A DNA stretch of 64,000 nt from Hymenobacter nivis (GCF_003149515.1 NZ_CP029145.1:4402001-4466000); one strand, 5' to 3'. Counted from the first letter of the stretch, positions 31,343-40,257 are shown. A program made the numbers and translations. Notes: generated from the letters alone by a model not told the origin.

Positions 31343-31786
31343 CTAATACGACTTGTAGGGCAAAAATTTACCACTTAGCACCACGTTCACCCGGTCGCCG
31401 TTGGGGTTGGGCTCGCGGGTGATGGCCATCGAAAAGTCGATGGCGCTCATGATACCGTCACCAAACTCCTCGCCAATCAGCTCCTTAATGGTGAGGCCGT
31501 ACACGTTCACCAGCTCGTACCAGCGGTAGATGAGCGGGTCGGTGGGCACAGCCGTAGGTAGCGAGCCTTTGTAGGGCACAATCTGCAGCCACGCGGTTTC
31601 CTCGTCGTCGAGGCTAAACACGTGCTTGGCCACGGCGGCCTGGTCGGCGGTCAGCTTCATCTGGCCGAGTAGGGCGGCGGTGGCGTACTCCTTGCTCAGG
31701 CCCATTTGCTGGGCCACGTCGGCCCAGCGCAGGCCATTTTTTACTTTCGCAGAAATGATTTTCTCGGTGACAGTGGCGCGGTCCAT
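31343..31786 (-). CDS. cynS: Cyanate hydratase (cyanase)
   Basis: 147 residues from ATG 31786; the frame upstream overlaps GC-rich intergenic sequence and is not family-like. The N-terminal helix-turn-helix-like domain (VTEKIISAKVKNGLRWADVA) and the C-terminal dimerisation/catalytic domain are complete. Catalytic Arg88, Glu91 and Ser114 (LIYRWYELVNVYG and GIMSAIDFSM) have the spacing of Arg96/Glu99/Ser122 of the E. coli enzyme. Reaction: cyanate plus bicarbonate to ammonia and two CO2. No carbonic anhydrase or cyanate transporter gene is adjacent. Family length is matched exactly. Confidence 0.95.
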   Translation of the reverse strand: MDRATVTEKIISAKVKNGLRWADVAQQMGLSKEYATAALLGQMKLTADQAAVAKHVFSLDDEETAWLQIVPYKGSLPTAVPTDPLIYRWYELVNVYGLTIKELIGEEFGDGIMSAIDFSMAITREPNPNGDRVNVVLSGKFLPYKSY

Positions 31787-31901
31787 GGCGGTAGTAAAGG
31801 GGGGGGGGCGTGAAATAAAAAAACGGGCCCCGCAGTACCGGGCCCGGTTCCTCAACCAGCTGCGCGGGGCCTTGTTTGGGCCCCCAGGCTTGGCCTTTAA
31901 G

Positions 31902-32417
31902 TTAATATACAACTACCCCAAAGCCCAGGGCCCCGGCCAACTGGCGGGCTACCTCCGCCTGCGCATCGGCCACTACGCCCAAAGGATACGAGTCGCTGTC
32001 GAGCGTAAACAGCACCAACGCCAGGCCCAGCGGCTCTAGCGCATCCTGCACGGCATCGAGCTGCTCAGGGCCCGCGCCGCGGTGGCTGGCCAGGGCCCCG
32101 GGGGCCAAGGCCAGGCCCTGGCCCTGCTGCGCCAGGATGTCGTTCAGGGCCTCCGCAAGCTCGGCGGGGGTATCTTGCTCGTCGCCTTCCCAGGCCAGGT
32201 CTTCGGCCAGCAGGGCGTCGAGCAGGGCCACGTCGCGCAGTTCCTGCGCGGGTAGGGCCCCGGCCATGCCCCGCTCGGCCAACTCCTCGATAAACTCTAT
32301 TTGGTACGCTTCCGGGTCGGCTAGCACCAGGGCCAGCCGGGCGCTTACCCGCTCAGCGGCAGCGGCATTAGCGCCGGTAAAGTACTGAGCGAATTGGTGC
32401 AGCGGGGTGGGATTCAT
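31902..32417 (-). CDS. Hypothetical protein, DUF6630-like
   Basis: 171 residues from ATG 32417. Acidic and Ala/Leu-rich: RLALVLADPEAYQIEFIEEL, then AEDLAWEGDEQDTPAELAEA, and a C-terminal LGLALVLFTLDSDSYPLGVV. The SDSYPL-type ending resembles DUF6630 proteins of Bacteroidota, of unknown role; this match is from memory and weak. No signal peptide or membrane segment. It lies between cyanase and typA on the same strand; a terminator separates it from typA. Confidence 0.6.
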   Translation of the reverse strand: MNPTPLHQFAQYFTGANAAAAERVSARLALVLADPEAYQIEFIEELAERGMAGALPAQELRDVALLDALLAEDLAWEGDEQDTPAELAEALNDILAQQGQGLALAPGALASHRGAGPEQLDAVQDALEPLGLALVLFTLDSDSYPLGVVADAQAEVARQLAGALGFGVVVY

Positions 32418-32446
32418 AAAACGAAAAGTAGCATCAGGAAAAATAA

Positions 32447-32476
32447 AAAGGGGCACGGCCAAAGCCGCGCCCCTTT
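32447..32476 (-). terminator. typA terminator
   Basis: AAAGGGGCACGGC and GCCGCGCCCCTTT pair with one mismatch and A/T-rich ends, 20 bases downstream of the typA stop on the minus strand. Confidence 0.7.
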
Positions 32477-32496
32477 CTTAAAAAAATGCTAGTGGC

Positions 32497-34308
32497 CTAC
32501 TCGGCCGTTTTGGCGTAGCGCAGGCGCTCGTTTTCGTCGAGCAGAATCTTGCGCATCCGGATCGACTTCGGCGTCACTTCCAGGTACTCGTCCTTCTGGA
32601 TGTATTCCATGGCTTCTTCCAGCGAGAACTGGCGCTTGGGCACAATCTTGGCGTTGTCGTCGGTGCCCGACGCGCGCATGTTGGTCAGCTTCTTGCCTTT
32701 CTGGATGTTCACGGTCAGGTCGTTCGGGCGGGTGTGCTCGCCGATTACCTGGCCGCCGTATACTTCCTCGCCCGGGTCAACGAAGAACGAGCCGCGGTCC
32801 TGCAATTTGTCAATCGTGTAAGCCGTGCCGGGGCCCGTCTCCAACGAAATCAGCGAGCCGGCGATGCGGCCGGGGATGGGCCCCTTGTGCTCCTCGTAAT
32901 CCATGAAGCGGTGGTTCATGATGGCCTCGCCGCCGGTGGCGGTCAGTACGTTGTTGCGCAAGCCGATGAGGCCACGCGACGGGATGCTGAATTCTAAGTG
33001 CTGCAAGTCACCCTTGGGTTCCATGATGGTCATTTCGCCCTTGCGCATGCTCACCAGTTCAATCACCTTGCCGGCCGACTCCTCGGGCACGTCCACCACT
33101 AGCAATTCGATGGGCTCGGTACGCTTACCTTTTTCGTCTTCTTTGAACAGCACTTGGGGCTGGCCCACCTGCATTTCGTAGCCTTCGCGGCGCATGGTTT
33201 CAATCAGCACCGACAAGTGCAGGATGCCGCGGCCGAACACTAGGAAAGTGTCTTCTTTGTCGGTGGCTTCCACGCGCAGGGCCAAGTTCTTCTCGGTTTC
33301 CTTGAACAGCCGATCGCGCAAGTGGCGCGAGGTCACGAACTTACCTTCCTTGCCGAAAAACGGCGAGTTGTTGATGGTGAAGAGCATGTTCATCGTCGGC
33401 TCGTCGATGCTGATGCGCTCGAGGGCCTCCGGGTTGTCGGCGTCGGCCAGCGTATCACCAATGTCGAAGCCTTCGATGCCCGATACGGCGCAGATTTCGC
33501 CGCTGCTCACTTCGTCCACTTTCACGCGGCCGAGGCCTTCGAACACGTGCAGCTCGCGGATTTTCACCTTCTTGATGGTACCGTCGGCCTTCATCAGGCT
33601 CATGTTGGTGCCTTCTTTCAAAGTGCCGCGGTGCACGCGGCCGATAGCGATGCGGCCCACGAACGACGAGTAGTCGAGCGAGGTAATCTGCATCTGGGGC
33701 GTGCCTTCCAGTACCGGCGCGGGCGGAATGGAGGCCACTACGGCGTCGAGCAGCGGAATCAGGTTGTCGGTCTTGTGCTTCCAGTCGGTGCTCATCCAGC
33801 CCTGCTTGGAGGAGCCGTACAGCGTCACGAAGTCGAGCTGGTCCTCGGTAGCGCCGAGGTTGAACATCAGATCGAACACCTGCTCGTGCACCTCGTCGGG
33901 CCGGCAGTTTTCTTTGTCCACTTTGTTCACCACCACGATGGGCTTCAGGCCCAGGTCGATGGCTTTGCCGAGCACGAAGCGCGTCTGCGGCATGGTCCCT
34001 TCAAAGGCATCCACGAGTAGCAGTACGCCATCGGCCAGCTTCAGCACCCGCTCCACCTCGCCGCCGAAGTCGGCGTGACCCGGGGTGTCGATGATGTTGA
34101 TTTTGACATCTTTGTAGCGCACCGACACGTTTTTGGAAACGATGGTGATGCCCCGCTCGCGCTCCAGGTCGTTGTTGTCGAGGATGAGGTCGTCGAAGTG
34201 CTGGTGGGCGTCGAAAACTTTGGAGGCGTGGATAATCTTATCTACCAGCGTAGTCTTGCCGTGGTCAACGTGGGCAATGATGGCGATATTGCGAATGTTC
34301 TGGGCCAT
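32497..34308 (-). CDS. typA: Ribosome-associated GTPase TypA/BipA
   Basis: 603 residues from ATG 34308 (MAQNIRNIAIIAHVDHGKTT). G1 AHVDHGKTTLV, G2 region RERGITI, G3 DTPGHADF and G4 VVNKVDKE are all present, followed by EF-Tu-like domain II, EF-G-like domains III and V, and the BipA-specific C-terminal domain (IRMRKILLDENERLRYAK). It binds the ribosome near the EF-G site and helps assembly or translation under stress and cold. Full length. A TACCTTTG box lies 22 bases upstream (34330-34337). Confidence 0.96.
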   Translation of the reverse strand: MAQNIRNIAIIAHVDHGKTTLVDKIIHASKVFDAHQHFDDLILDNNDLERERGITIVSKNVSVRYKDVKINIIDTPGHADFGGEVERVLKLADGVLLLVDAFEGTMPQTRFVLGKAIDLGLKPIVVVNKVDKENCRPDEVHEQVFDLMFNLGATEDQLDFVTLYGSSKQGWMSTDWKHKTDNLIPLLDAVVASIPPAPVLEGTPQMQITSLDYSSFVGRIAIGRVHRGTLKEGTNMSLMKADGTIKKVKIRELHVFEGLGRVKVDEVSSGEICAVSGIEGFDIGDTLADADNPEALERISIDEPTMNMLFTINNSPFFGKEGKFVTSRHLRDRLFKETEKNLALRVEATDKEDTFLVFGRGILHLSVLIETMRREGYEMQVGQPQVLFKEDEKGKRTEPIELLVVDVPEESAGKVIELVSMRKGEMTIMEPKGDLQHLEFSIPSRGLIGLRNNVLTATGGEAIMNHRFMDYEEHKGPIPGRIAGSLISLETGPGTAYTIDKLQDRGSFFVDPGEEVYGGQVIGEHTRPNDLTVNIQKGKKLTNMRASGTDDNAKIVPKRQFSLEEAMEYIQKDEYLEVTPKSIRMRKILLDENERLRYAKTAE

Positions 34309-34329
34309 GAAATTAGGTTTTTGCGGGGG

Positions 34330-34337
34330 CAAAGGTA
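34330..34337 (-). promoter_or_regulatory. -7 box of typA
   Basis: TACCTTTG on the minus strand is an exact TAnnTTTG match 22 bases before the ATG. TTTG occurs 15 bases further upstream, a little closer than the usual spacing. Confidence 0.55.
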
Positions 34338-34551
34338 CGGAAAAAAAGACGGCAAATCCTTGTGGTAATCAAGTCTTAACCCCCAGCCGTCGCCGCAAGC
34401 GGCCGCGCAGCCAAGGTGGCAGCTTTAAATTGATTAACTGAGGCGGAAGGTTCCCGGCCCGTTTGCCATCGCCCCCACCGACCGAACCGGGACCGAACTC
34501 CGTATGTTGAGCCGTTCAAGCTTCACCCGTTAAAATCAATCCTCCTTTCCC

Positions 34552-35103
34552 ATGCGCTCCGCATTATTGTTTTTCGTCGTTTCCGCCCTCACCCTCAACG
34601 CGGCCTGCTCGCAGCAGCGGCCCGGCGCCGTGGCTCTGGCCACGCCCAAGGGCCAAACGGCGGCCCCCGGCACCTACCCCAGGCCCGCCGCTGCCACGGG
34701 CAAGCCCGGCGAGTACCCCATCCAAAAAACCGACGCCGAATGGCGCAAGCAACTCACGCCCGACCAGTACTACATTCTGCGGGAAGGGGGTACCGAGCGG
34801 CCGTTCACGGGCAAGTACCACGACAACCACGCCGCTGGCACCTACTACTGCGCCGCCGACCACAACCTGCTGTTCAACTCGGCCACTAAGTTTGACTCGG
34901 GAACCGGCTGGCCCAGCTTTTGGGCCCCGGCCACCAATGCCAGCTTGAAGGTGAAGTCGGACGAGAGCTTTGGCATGAGCCGCGACGAGATTGTGTGCGC
35001 CAAGTGCGGCGGCCACCTCGGCCACGTGTTCAGCGACGGCCCCAAGCCCACTGGCGAGCGGTACTGCATGGATGGCAACGCGATGGTATTCGAGAAAAAG
35101 TAG
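34552..35103 (+). CDS. msrB: Lipoprotein peptide-methionine (R)-S-oxide reductase
   Basis: 183 residues. N-terminus MRSALLFFVVSALTLNAACS is a lipoprotein signal (lipobox LNAAC), placing the enzyme in the periplasm or outer membrane. The SelR/MsrB domain begins at EWRKQLTPDQYYILREGGTE and contains KFDSGTGWPSFW, CAKCGGHLGHVFSDGP and the catalytic Cys in GERYCMDGNAM. It reduces methionine-R-sulfoxide in exported proteins. One oddity: the usual first zinc pair (CxxC) reads YYCAADHNL, with only one Cys, while the second pair CAKC is kept, so the structural zinc site looks incomplete. Confidence 0.92.
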   Translation: MRSALLFFVVSALTLNAACSQQRPGAVALATPKGQTAAPGTYPRPAAATGKPGEYPIQKTDAEWRKQLTPDQYYILREGGTERPFTGKYHDNHAAGTYYCAADHNLLFNSATKFDSGTGWPSFWAPATNASLKVKSDESFGMSRDEIVCAKCGGHLGHVFSDGPKPTGERYCMDGNAMVFEKK

Positions 35104-35176
35104 CTTTTTGAGCCGTTCCTTTAGCTTGCCGTAAAAGCCGTTTCTGCCCACTGCGCAGGGGCGGATTTTGCATAGG

Positions 35177-35221
35177 CCCGCCGGGGCCCAGGTAAACAAT
35201 TAGGGCCCCCGGCGGGATTTT
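35177..35221 (+). terminator. Probable msrB terminator
   Basis: CCCGCCGGGGCCC pairs with GGGCCCCCGGCGGG (one bulge), followed by ATTTT. Confidence 0.6.
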
Positions 35222-35257
35222 ACAACCCTAAGTCATCCATTTTATTCGCTGCTATCC

Positions 35258-36046
35258 ATGTCGCCTAATCCCAATACCACCGAAGCCTTGCAAGCCGGCT
35301 TACTGCCCACCCGCCAGCGCCTGCTGGCCCACGGCCTCTACCACCAAATTCAGTCCCTCGACGACTTGCAGTTGTTCATGTCGCACCACGTGTTTGCGGT
35401 GTGGGATTTCATGTCGCTGCTGAAAGCTTTGCAGCGTGACCTGACCTGCGTGACGCTGCCCTGGTTCCCCACGGCCAACCCCGCAACCCGCCGCCTCATC
35501 AACTCGATTGTGCTGGAGGAAGAATCGGACGTGGACCCGCAGGGCCGCCCTACTAGCCACTTCGAGTTGTACCTGCAAGCCATGCGCGATTGCGGGGCTG
35601 ACACCGCGCCCATCGAGCGGCTGCTGGCCGCGCTGGCCACCGGCCAGTCGGTGGCTGCCGCCCTGGACGCCGCCGGGGCCCCCGCGTCGGTACAGCAGTT
35701 TGTGAACACCACTTTTGACATCATCGGGGCCGGTCAGCCGCACGCGGTGGCCGCCGCCTTTACCTACGGCCGCGAAGACCTGATTCCCGACATGTTCCGG
35801 CAACTGGTGGGGCAGTTGCAAACCCAGTTTCCCGGCCAGCTTGACACGTTCGTTTACTACCTCGACCGCCATATTCAGCTCGACGAGGAGGTGCACACGC
35901 CCCTGGCTCAGCAGATGGTGCGCGAGCTGTGCGCCGATGATTCGCTGCGCTGGCAAGCCGCCCAAAACGTGGCCCAGCGCAGCTTGGAGGCCCGCCTAGC
36001 CCTGTGGGACGGCGTGCTGGGGGCCATGGTCCCGGTAGCCGCGTAG
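35258..36046 (+). CDS. DUF3050 family protein (haem-oxygenase-like fold)
   Basis: 262 residues. The sequence follows the DUF3050 pattern: RLLAHGLYHQIQSLDDLQLF, MSHHVFAVWDFMSLLKALQR, LINSIVLEEESDVD, SHFELYLQAMRDCG, then AAAFTYGREDLIPDMFRQLV and DTFVYYLDRHIQLDEEVHTP. Conserved His and Glu residues on long helices (LFMSHHVF, LEEE, DRHIQLDEEVH) suggest a di-iron or haem-oxygenase-like active site, but no activity is established for this family. Cytoplasmic, no signal. Preceded by the msrB terminator and followed by its own hairpin. Confidence 0.85.
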   Translation: MSPNPNTTEALQAGLLPTRQRLLAHGLYHQIQSLDDLQLFMSHHVFAVWDFMSLLKALQRDLTCVTLPWFPTANPATRRLINSIVLEEESDVDPQGRPTSHFELYLQAMRDCGADTAPIERLLAALATGQSVAAALDAAGAPASVQQFVNTTFDIIGAGQPHAVAAAFTYGREDLIPDMFRQLVGQLQTQFPGQLDTFVYYLDRHIQLDEEVHTPLAQQMVRELCADDSLRWQAAQNVAQRSLEARLALWDGVLGAMVPVAA

Positions 36047-36086
36047 CCGGGGCCCAACCCCTTGGTCCCGCGCCGCGTTTGAAGCA

Positions 36087-36112
36087 ACGGCCGCCCAGCT
36101 CTGGGCGGCCGT
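36087..36112 (+). terminator. Terminator after the DUF3050 gene
   Basis: Perfect 12-base stem ACGGCCGCCCAG / CTGGGCGGCCGT with a 2-base loop, followed by CTT. Confidence 0.65.
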
Positions 36113-36131
36113 CTTGCGTCATCCTGGAATT

Positions 36132-36479
36132 ATGAAACTACTTCGACTGCTTGTGTGCCTGGGCGCCGCGGCCGGCCTGGGGGCCTGCACCGCCACCGAG
36201 CAAACCTCCGAACTGGCTACGCCCCGCGTGACGCCCACCGTCGTTAACTCCGACGCCGACCGCCGCGCCATCTACAACAGCAACGGTGGGTACGGCGCCT
36301 CGGGCGGGGCCGTGCCCGACGCCACGCTCGGCCGCGTGCACCTGGGCGAGCAGGCCGCCGACATCAACTCCCGCCAGCGCATCGAAACCCTGGGCACTAA
36401 CTCGGCTAACACCACCACGCCCGAAACCCGCATCCGCCGTATCCGCTACGAGGGCGACACGCTGGGCCGCCAGCCGTAG
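36132..36479 (+). CDS. Small lipoprotein of unknown function
   Basis: 115 residues from ATG 36132. MKLLRLLVCLGAAAGLGACT is a lipoprotein signal peptide (lipobox GLGAC). The mature part is polar, rich in Thr, Arg and Asn (NSDADRRAIYNSNGGYGASG, ETRIRRIRYEGDTLGRQP), without a known domain. The ATG comes 20 bases after the preceding terminator. It ends in a strong convergent hairpin shared with the RGPKP-repeat gene. Confidence 0.65.
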   Translation: MKLLRLLVCLGAAAGLGACTATEQTSELATPRVTPTVVNSDADRRAIYNSNGGYGASGGAVPDATLGRVHLGEQAADINSRQRIETLGTNSANTTTPETRIRRIRYEGDTLGRQP

Positions 36480-36496
36480 CCAAGCCGGGGCCCCCG

Positions 36497-36556
36497 CCCG
36501 CCAAAAAGCCGGCCCGCCGCTTCGCAAGGGAAGCAGCGGGCCGGCTTTTTGGCGGG
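36497..36556. terminator. Bidirectional terminator between convergent genes
   Basis: 21-base perfect stem CCCGCCAAAAAGCCGGCCCG and onward, with A5 and T5 inside the arms, lying between the lipoprotein gene and the minus-strand gene ending at 36570. Confidence 0.85.
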
Positions 36557-36569
36557 CAATGCCGGGCGC

Positions 36570-37334
36570 TTATTTACTAACCTCGCCAGTGCTGGCGCCG
36601 TTCGACGAGTTCAGCAGGTCTGTAGCTTTCGGCTCGGGGGCGGCTTGCTCGGCGCGGGGCTTGGGGCCGCGCTTGGCGCCGGTGGCCGGCGTGCCGGGCT
36701 TGGGGCCCCGCTTCTTTGGAGCGGGCGCGGCGGCGGCTTTGGGGCCACGCTTGGCGGCGGGAGTGGCAACTGCGGCGGCGGGCTTGGGACCCCGCTTCTT
36801 TGGAGCGGGCGCGGCGGCTACTGGTGCGGTTTCGGTTGCTTCGGTAGGGGTAGCGGCCGCAGGCGCGGCGGCCGTGCTGGCGGGCGACTTGCGCGGCGCG
36901 GCATCTTTGCTCACCTTGCTGCTTTTGCTATCCTTGCTGTTCTTTTTGAGGGTAGCGGGGGCCCCGGCAGTGGCGTCGCCGGTGGGCGCGGGGGCATCGT
37001 AGTGTTGCATGATGGTGTGCAGCGCCTGCTCAAACATGCGCTCCGTGTCGCCGTCTAGGCGGCGGGTGGCTTCGCGCACCACTTCCTTCAGCTTGGCTTT
37101 CGTTTCTTTGCGGATGCGGGCCACTACTTCGTTCATCCGGCCGTCGAGTTCTTTCTGCAACTGCTTAGCGGCAGAGCGCAGTGACTTTTTCTGGTTGGCT
37201 TTTTTATCCGCCCGGTCGTCGGTCAGTTCGGCGCTGGCTTTGCTAGCGGCTTTTTCTGATTTTTGCTGGGTTTTTTCGGCCGGCGTGCGTTTGGTTTTTT
37301 TTTCCGCTTTAACGGATGGAGCAGGTTTTTTCAT
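36570..37334 (-). CDS. Lys/Ala/Pro-rich protein with AT-hook-like RGPKP repeats
   Basis: 254 residues. The N-terminal third is Lys-rich and disordered (KAEKKTKRTPAEKTQQKSEK), followed by a helical segment of ~80 residues (RSAAKQLQKELDGRMNEVVA, RIRKETKAKLKEVVREATRR). The C-terminal half is Ala/Pro-rich with four AT-hook-like cores (KKRGPKP, AKRGPKA, KKRGPKP, AKRGPKP). Such cores bind the minor groove of AT-rich DNA, so a histone-H1-like chromosome-organising role is plausible; this is inference. The 219-base AT-rich gap between it and metG could be a site of autoregulation. Confidence 0.7.
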   Translation of the reverse strand: MKKPAPSVKAEKKTKRTPAEKTQQKSEKAASKASAELTDDRADKKANQKKSLRSAAKQLQKELDGRMNEVVARIRKETKAKLKEVVREATRRLDGDTERMFEQALHTIMQHYDAPAPTGDATAGAPATLKKNSKDSKSSKVSKDAAPRKSPASTAAAPAAATPTEATETAPVAAAPAPKKRGPKPAAAVATPAAKRGPKAAAAPAPKKRGPKPGTPATGAKRGPKPRAEQAAPEPKATDLLNSSNGASTGEVSK

Positions 37335-37577
37335 GATGAAAAAAGAGTGAATGAAATGTGCGCCCGCACCAAACAGGGTAGAAGCTTCGGTGTTTTGCCA
37401 CTAATTGAGGCCAAATATAAAATTTAAATACCGGCATAAATAGTTTTGTTAAAGTTTTTAATTGAATTCACTCCCATTTTTTTTGTGCTGCTTAGTTAAT
37501 CGTTTGTCCTTGCGCCTTGGAAATTAATATTTCCTGCCTGCAACGCAGTTCAATTGCTATTTTCAACCTTTGCTTTT

Positions 37578-39620
37578 ATGGCTGTTCTTCCTCAGCGCTA
37601 CACTGTTACGGCAGCTTTGCCTTACGCCAACGGGCCTGTACACATCGGCCATCTGGCCGGCGTATACCTTCCCGCCGACATTTACGTGCGCTACCTGCGG
37701 GCGGCGGGGCGCGACGTGAAATTTATTTGCGGTTCCGACGAACACGGAGTTCCCATCACCATTCGGGCCCAAAAAGAAGGCATTACGCCCCAGCAGGTAG
37801 TTGATAAATACCACACGCTTATTCGTGACTCGTTTCGTGATTTCAACGTATCGTTTGATGTGTATTCGCGCACCTCTTCGGCCACGCACGCCGCCGTCAG
37901 CAGCGACTTTTTTCTCAAACTTTACCGCGACGGCAAGTTTATTGAGCAAACCACGCAGCAATATTTCGACGAGCAAGCCCAACAGTTTTTGGCCGACCGC
38001 TACATTGTGGGTACTTGCCCCAACTGCGGCAACGAAAACGCCTACGGCGACCAGTGCGAGCGGTGCGGCACGTCGCTCAGCCCCACCGAATTAATTAATC
38101 CGCGCAGCATGCTCAGCGGGGCACAGCCGGTGCTGCGCGATACGAAGCACTGGTTTTTGCCGCTCAACGAGTACGAGCCCTGGCTGCGTGAATGGATTAT
38201 TGAGGGCCACAAAAACGATTGGAAGACCAACGTGTACGGCCAGTGCAAGTCGTGGATCGACCAAGGTTTGCACCCGCGCGCCGTAACGCGCGACCTCAAT
38301 TGGGGCGTGCCCGTGCCGCTACCCGGGGCCGAGGGCAAGGTGCTGTACGTGTGGTTCGATGCGCCCATCGGCTACATTTCGGCCACTAAAGAGGCGTTTC
38401 CCGACGAGTGGGAAACATATTGGAAAGACGCGGGCAGTAAGCTGGTGCACTTTATTGGCAAGGACAACATTGTGTTCCACTGCATTATTTTTCCAGCCAT
38501 GTTGAAGGCGCACGGCGGCTATATTTTGCCCGACAACGTGCCCGCCAATGAATTCCTGAATTTGGAAGGCGACAAAATCAGCACGTCGCGTAACTGGGCG
38601 GTGTGGCTGCACGAATACTTGCAGGATTTCCCCGGCCAGGCCGATGTGCTGCGTTACGTGCTGTGCGCCAACGCGCCTGAAACTAAGGACAACGACTTCA
38701 CATGGAAGGACTTCCAGGCGCGCAACAACAACGAGTTGGTGGCCACGCTGGGCAATTTTGTGAACCGGGCGGTGGTGCTCACGCACAAATTCTTTGAAGG
38801 CCAGGTGCCGGCTGCAGGTGAATTTTTGGAGATTGACCAGGATGCGTTGCGGCAACTGGCGGCATTTCCAGCCAAAATTGGCGAATTAATTGAAAATTAC
38901 CGCTTCCGCGACGCGCTGGCCGAGGTAATGAATCTGGCTCGCCTCGGCAATAAATACCTGGCCGATACCCAGCCCTGGCACCTAATTAAAACCGATGTGG
39001 CCCGCACCGGTACCGTGCTGCACGTGGCCCTGCAAATTGCGGCTGCCCTGGTGCCCGTGCTGGGGCCCTTCCTGCCCGAATCGGCGGAGAAATTGGGCGC
39101 CATGCTCGGCCTTGAGGCCGGGCCCTGGGCCACTGCGGGCCGCCCCAACGCGCTGGTGGCCGGCCACCAGTTACGCGAGCCGGCCCTGCTGTTTGCCAAA
39201 ATTGAGGACGCTACGGTGGAAGCGCAGGTGCAAAAGCTGCTCGATACCAAGCAAGCCAACTTGCTGGCTAACTCGTTGGTAGCAGAGGCCAAGCCCGAGG
39301 TTAGCTTCGACGATTTCCAGAAAATGGACCTGCGCGTGGGCACCGTGGTAGCGGCCGAGAAGGTAGCCAAAACCAAGAAATTGCTCAAGCTTATCGTCGA
39401 TGTGGGCCTGGAGCAGCGCACCATTGTGAGCGGCATCGCCGAGCATTTCACGCCCGAAGAATTAATTGGCCAGCAGGTGCAGGTATTGCTTAATTTGCTG
39501 CCCCGTGAACTCAAAGGCATTCAAAGTCAGGGCATGTTGCTGATGGCCGAAAATGCCGACGGCAGCCTGGCGCTGATGCAGCCCGGCAAACCGGTGCGCA
39601 ACGGCAGCGGCATCAATTAA
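37578..39620 (+). CDS. metG: Methionyl-tRNA synthetase with C-terminal tRNA-binding domain
   Basis: 680 residues from ATG 37578 (MAVLPQRYTVTAALPYANGP). The HIGH motif (PVHIGHLAG) is at 22-25 and the KMSKS equivalent at 333 (DKISTSRNW). The zinc knuckle TCPNCGNENAYGDQCERCGT is complete. The anticodon-binding domain is followed by an EMAP/Trbp111-type tRNA-binding domain (FDDFQKMDLRVGTVVAAEKV, GIQSQGMLLMAEN). It charges tRNA-Met in the cytoplasm. It uses noticeably more AT-ending codons (TTA, ATT, AAT) than neighbours. A strong hairpin follows and a convergent pth gene lies beyond. Confidence 0.96.
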   Translation: MAVLPQRYTVTAALPYANGPVHIGHLAGVYLPADIYVRYLRAAGRDVKFICGSDEHGVPITIRAQKEGITPQQVVDKYHTLIRDSFRDFNVSFDVYSRTSSATHAAVSSDFFLKLYRDGKFIEQTTQQYFDEQAQQFLADRYIVGTCPNCGNENAYGDQCERCGTSLSPTELINPRSMLSGAQPVLRDTKHWFLPLNEYEPWLREWIIEGHKNDWKTNVYGQCKSWIDQGLHPRAVTRDLNWGVPVPLPGAEGKVLYVWFDAPIGYISATKEAFPDEWETYWKDAGSKLVHFIGKDNIVFHCIIFPAMLKAHGGYILPDNVPANEFLNLEGDKISTSRNWAVWLHEYLQDFPGQADVLRYVLCANAPETKDNDFTWKDFQARNNNELVATLGNFVNRAVVLTHKFFEGQVPAAGEFLEIDQDALRQLAAFPAKIGELIENYRFRDALAEVMNLARLGNKYLADTQPWHLIKTDVARTGTVLHVALQIAAALVPVLGPFLPESAEKLGAMLGLEAGPWATAGRPNALVAGHQLREPALLFAKIEDATVEAQVQKLLDTKQANLLANSLVAEAKPEVSFDDFQKMDLRVGTVVAAEKVAKTKKLLKLIVDVGLEQRTIVSGIAEHFTPEELIGQQVQVLLNLLPRELKGIQSQGMLLMAENADGSLALMQPGKPVRNGSGIN

Positions 39621-39634
39621 TAGGATAATTTAAC

Positions 39635-39696
39635 AAATAACGAATGGGGCCCCCACGGTGCGCAACTGCGTACCGTGGGGGCCCCATTCGTTATTT
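39635..39696. terminator. Bidirectional terminator between metG and pth
   Basis: AAATAACGAATGGGGCCCCC and onward forms a perfect long stem (about 25 base pairs) with a 12-base loop. It overlaps the pth stop codon. Confidence 0.85.
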
Positions 39697-40257
39697 CACG
39701 TTCACCGCATTCATGGCGCGCTCCAGGCCCAGGGCCCCAAAAGCCAGTACGGCATCGGCGGCCTTCTCGATGTGCGTGGGCAGCTCGATGCGTTCGTCGC
39801 TACTGAACGGGTCGAGCACGTAATCAACCTGCCGGCCCTTGGGGAAGTTGGCATCGACGCCGAAGCGCAGGCGCGCGTACACGTCGGTGCCGAGCGTGGC
39901 TTGAATGTCCTTCAGGCCGTTGTGGCCCCCGGCCGAGCCCTGGCCCTTGAGACGCAGCTTGCCGAAGGGCAGGGCCAGGTCGTCGGTGACGACGATCATG
40001 TTCTCTGCCGGAACTTTCAAGGTGCTGAGCCAGTGTGCGGCGGCTTTGCCGCTCAGGTTCATGAAGGTGGTGGGCTTGACGAGGGCGTAGGTGTGGCCCT
40101 TGCTTTTAATTTCGGTGGTGAAGGCGTGGCGGCCCACTTCAAACCGCGGCGCGTCGAATTTTGCGGCCAAGTAATCGGCCACCATGAACCCGATGTTGTG
40201 GCGCGTGTGGGCGTATTCGGGGCCAATGTTGCCCAGGGCAAGGACTAGGATTTTCAT
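39691..40257 (-). CDS. pth: Peptidyl-tRNA hydrolase
   Basis: 188 residues. Catalytic His in YAHTRHNIGF, Asn in KPTTFMNLSG, Asp in VVTDDLALPFGK and the KGQGSAGGHNGLKDI loop identify bacterial Pth. It frees tRNA from peptidyl-tRNA that drops off the ribosome. In many bacteria pth lies directly after rplY (ctc) and prs; here rplY is 167 bases upstream on the same strand while prs is 3.6 kb away. The stop codon lies within the hairpin shared with metG. Confidence 0.95.
   Translation of the reverse strand: MKILVLALGNIGPEYAHTRHNIGFMVADYLAAKFDAPRFEVGRHAFTTEIKSKGHTYALVKPTTFMNLSGKAAAHWLSTLKVPAENMIVVTDDLALPFGKLRLKGQGSAGGHNGLKDIQATLGTDVYARLRFGVDANFPKGRQVDYVLDPFSSDERIELPTHIEKAADAVLAFGALGLERAMNAVNVK

Noticed and set aside
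29916..31346. 476-codon plus-strand frame antisense to the GH2 gene
   Set aside because: Shadow composition (His, Val, Gly, Gln-rich) and no family motif.
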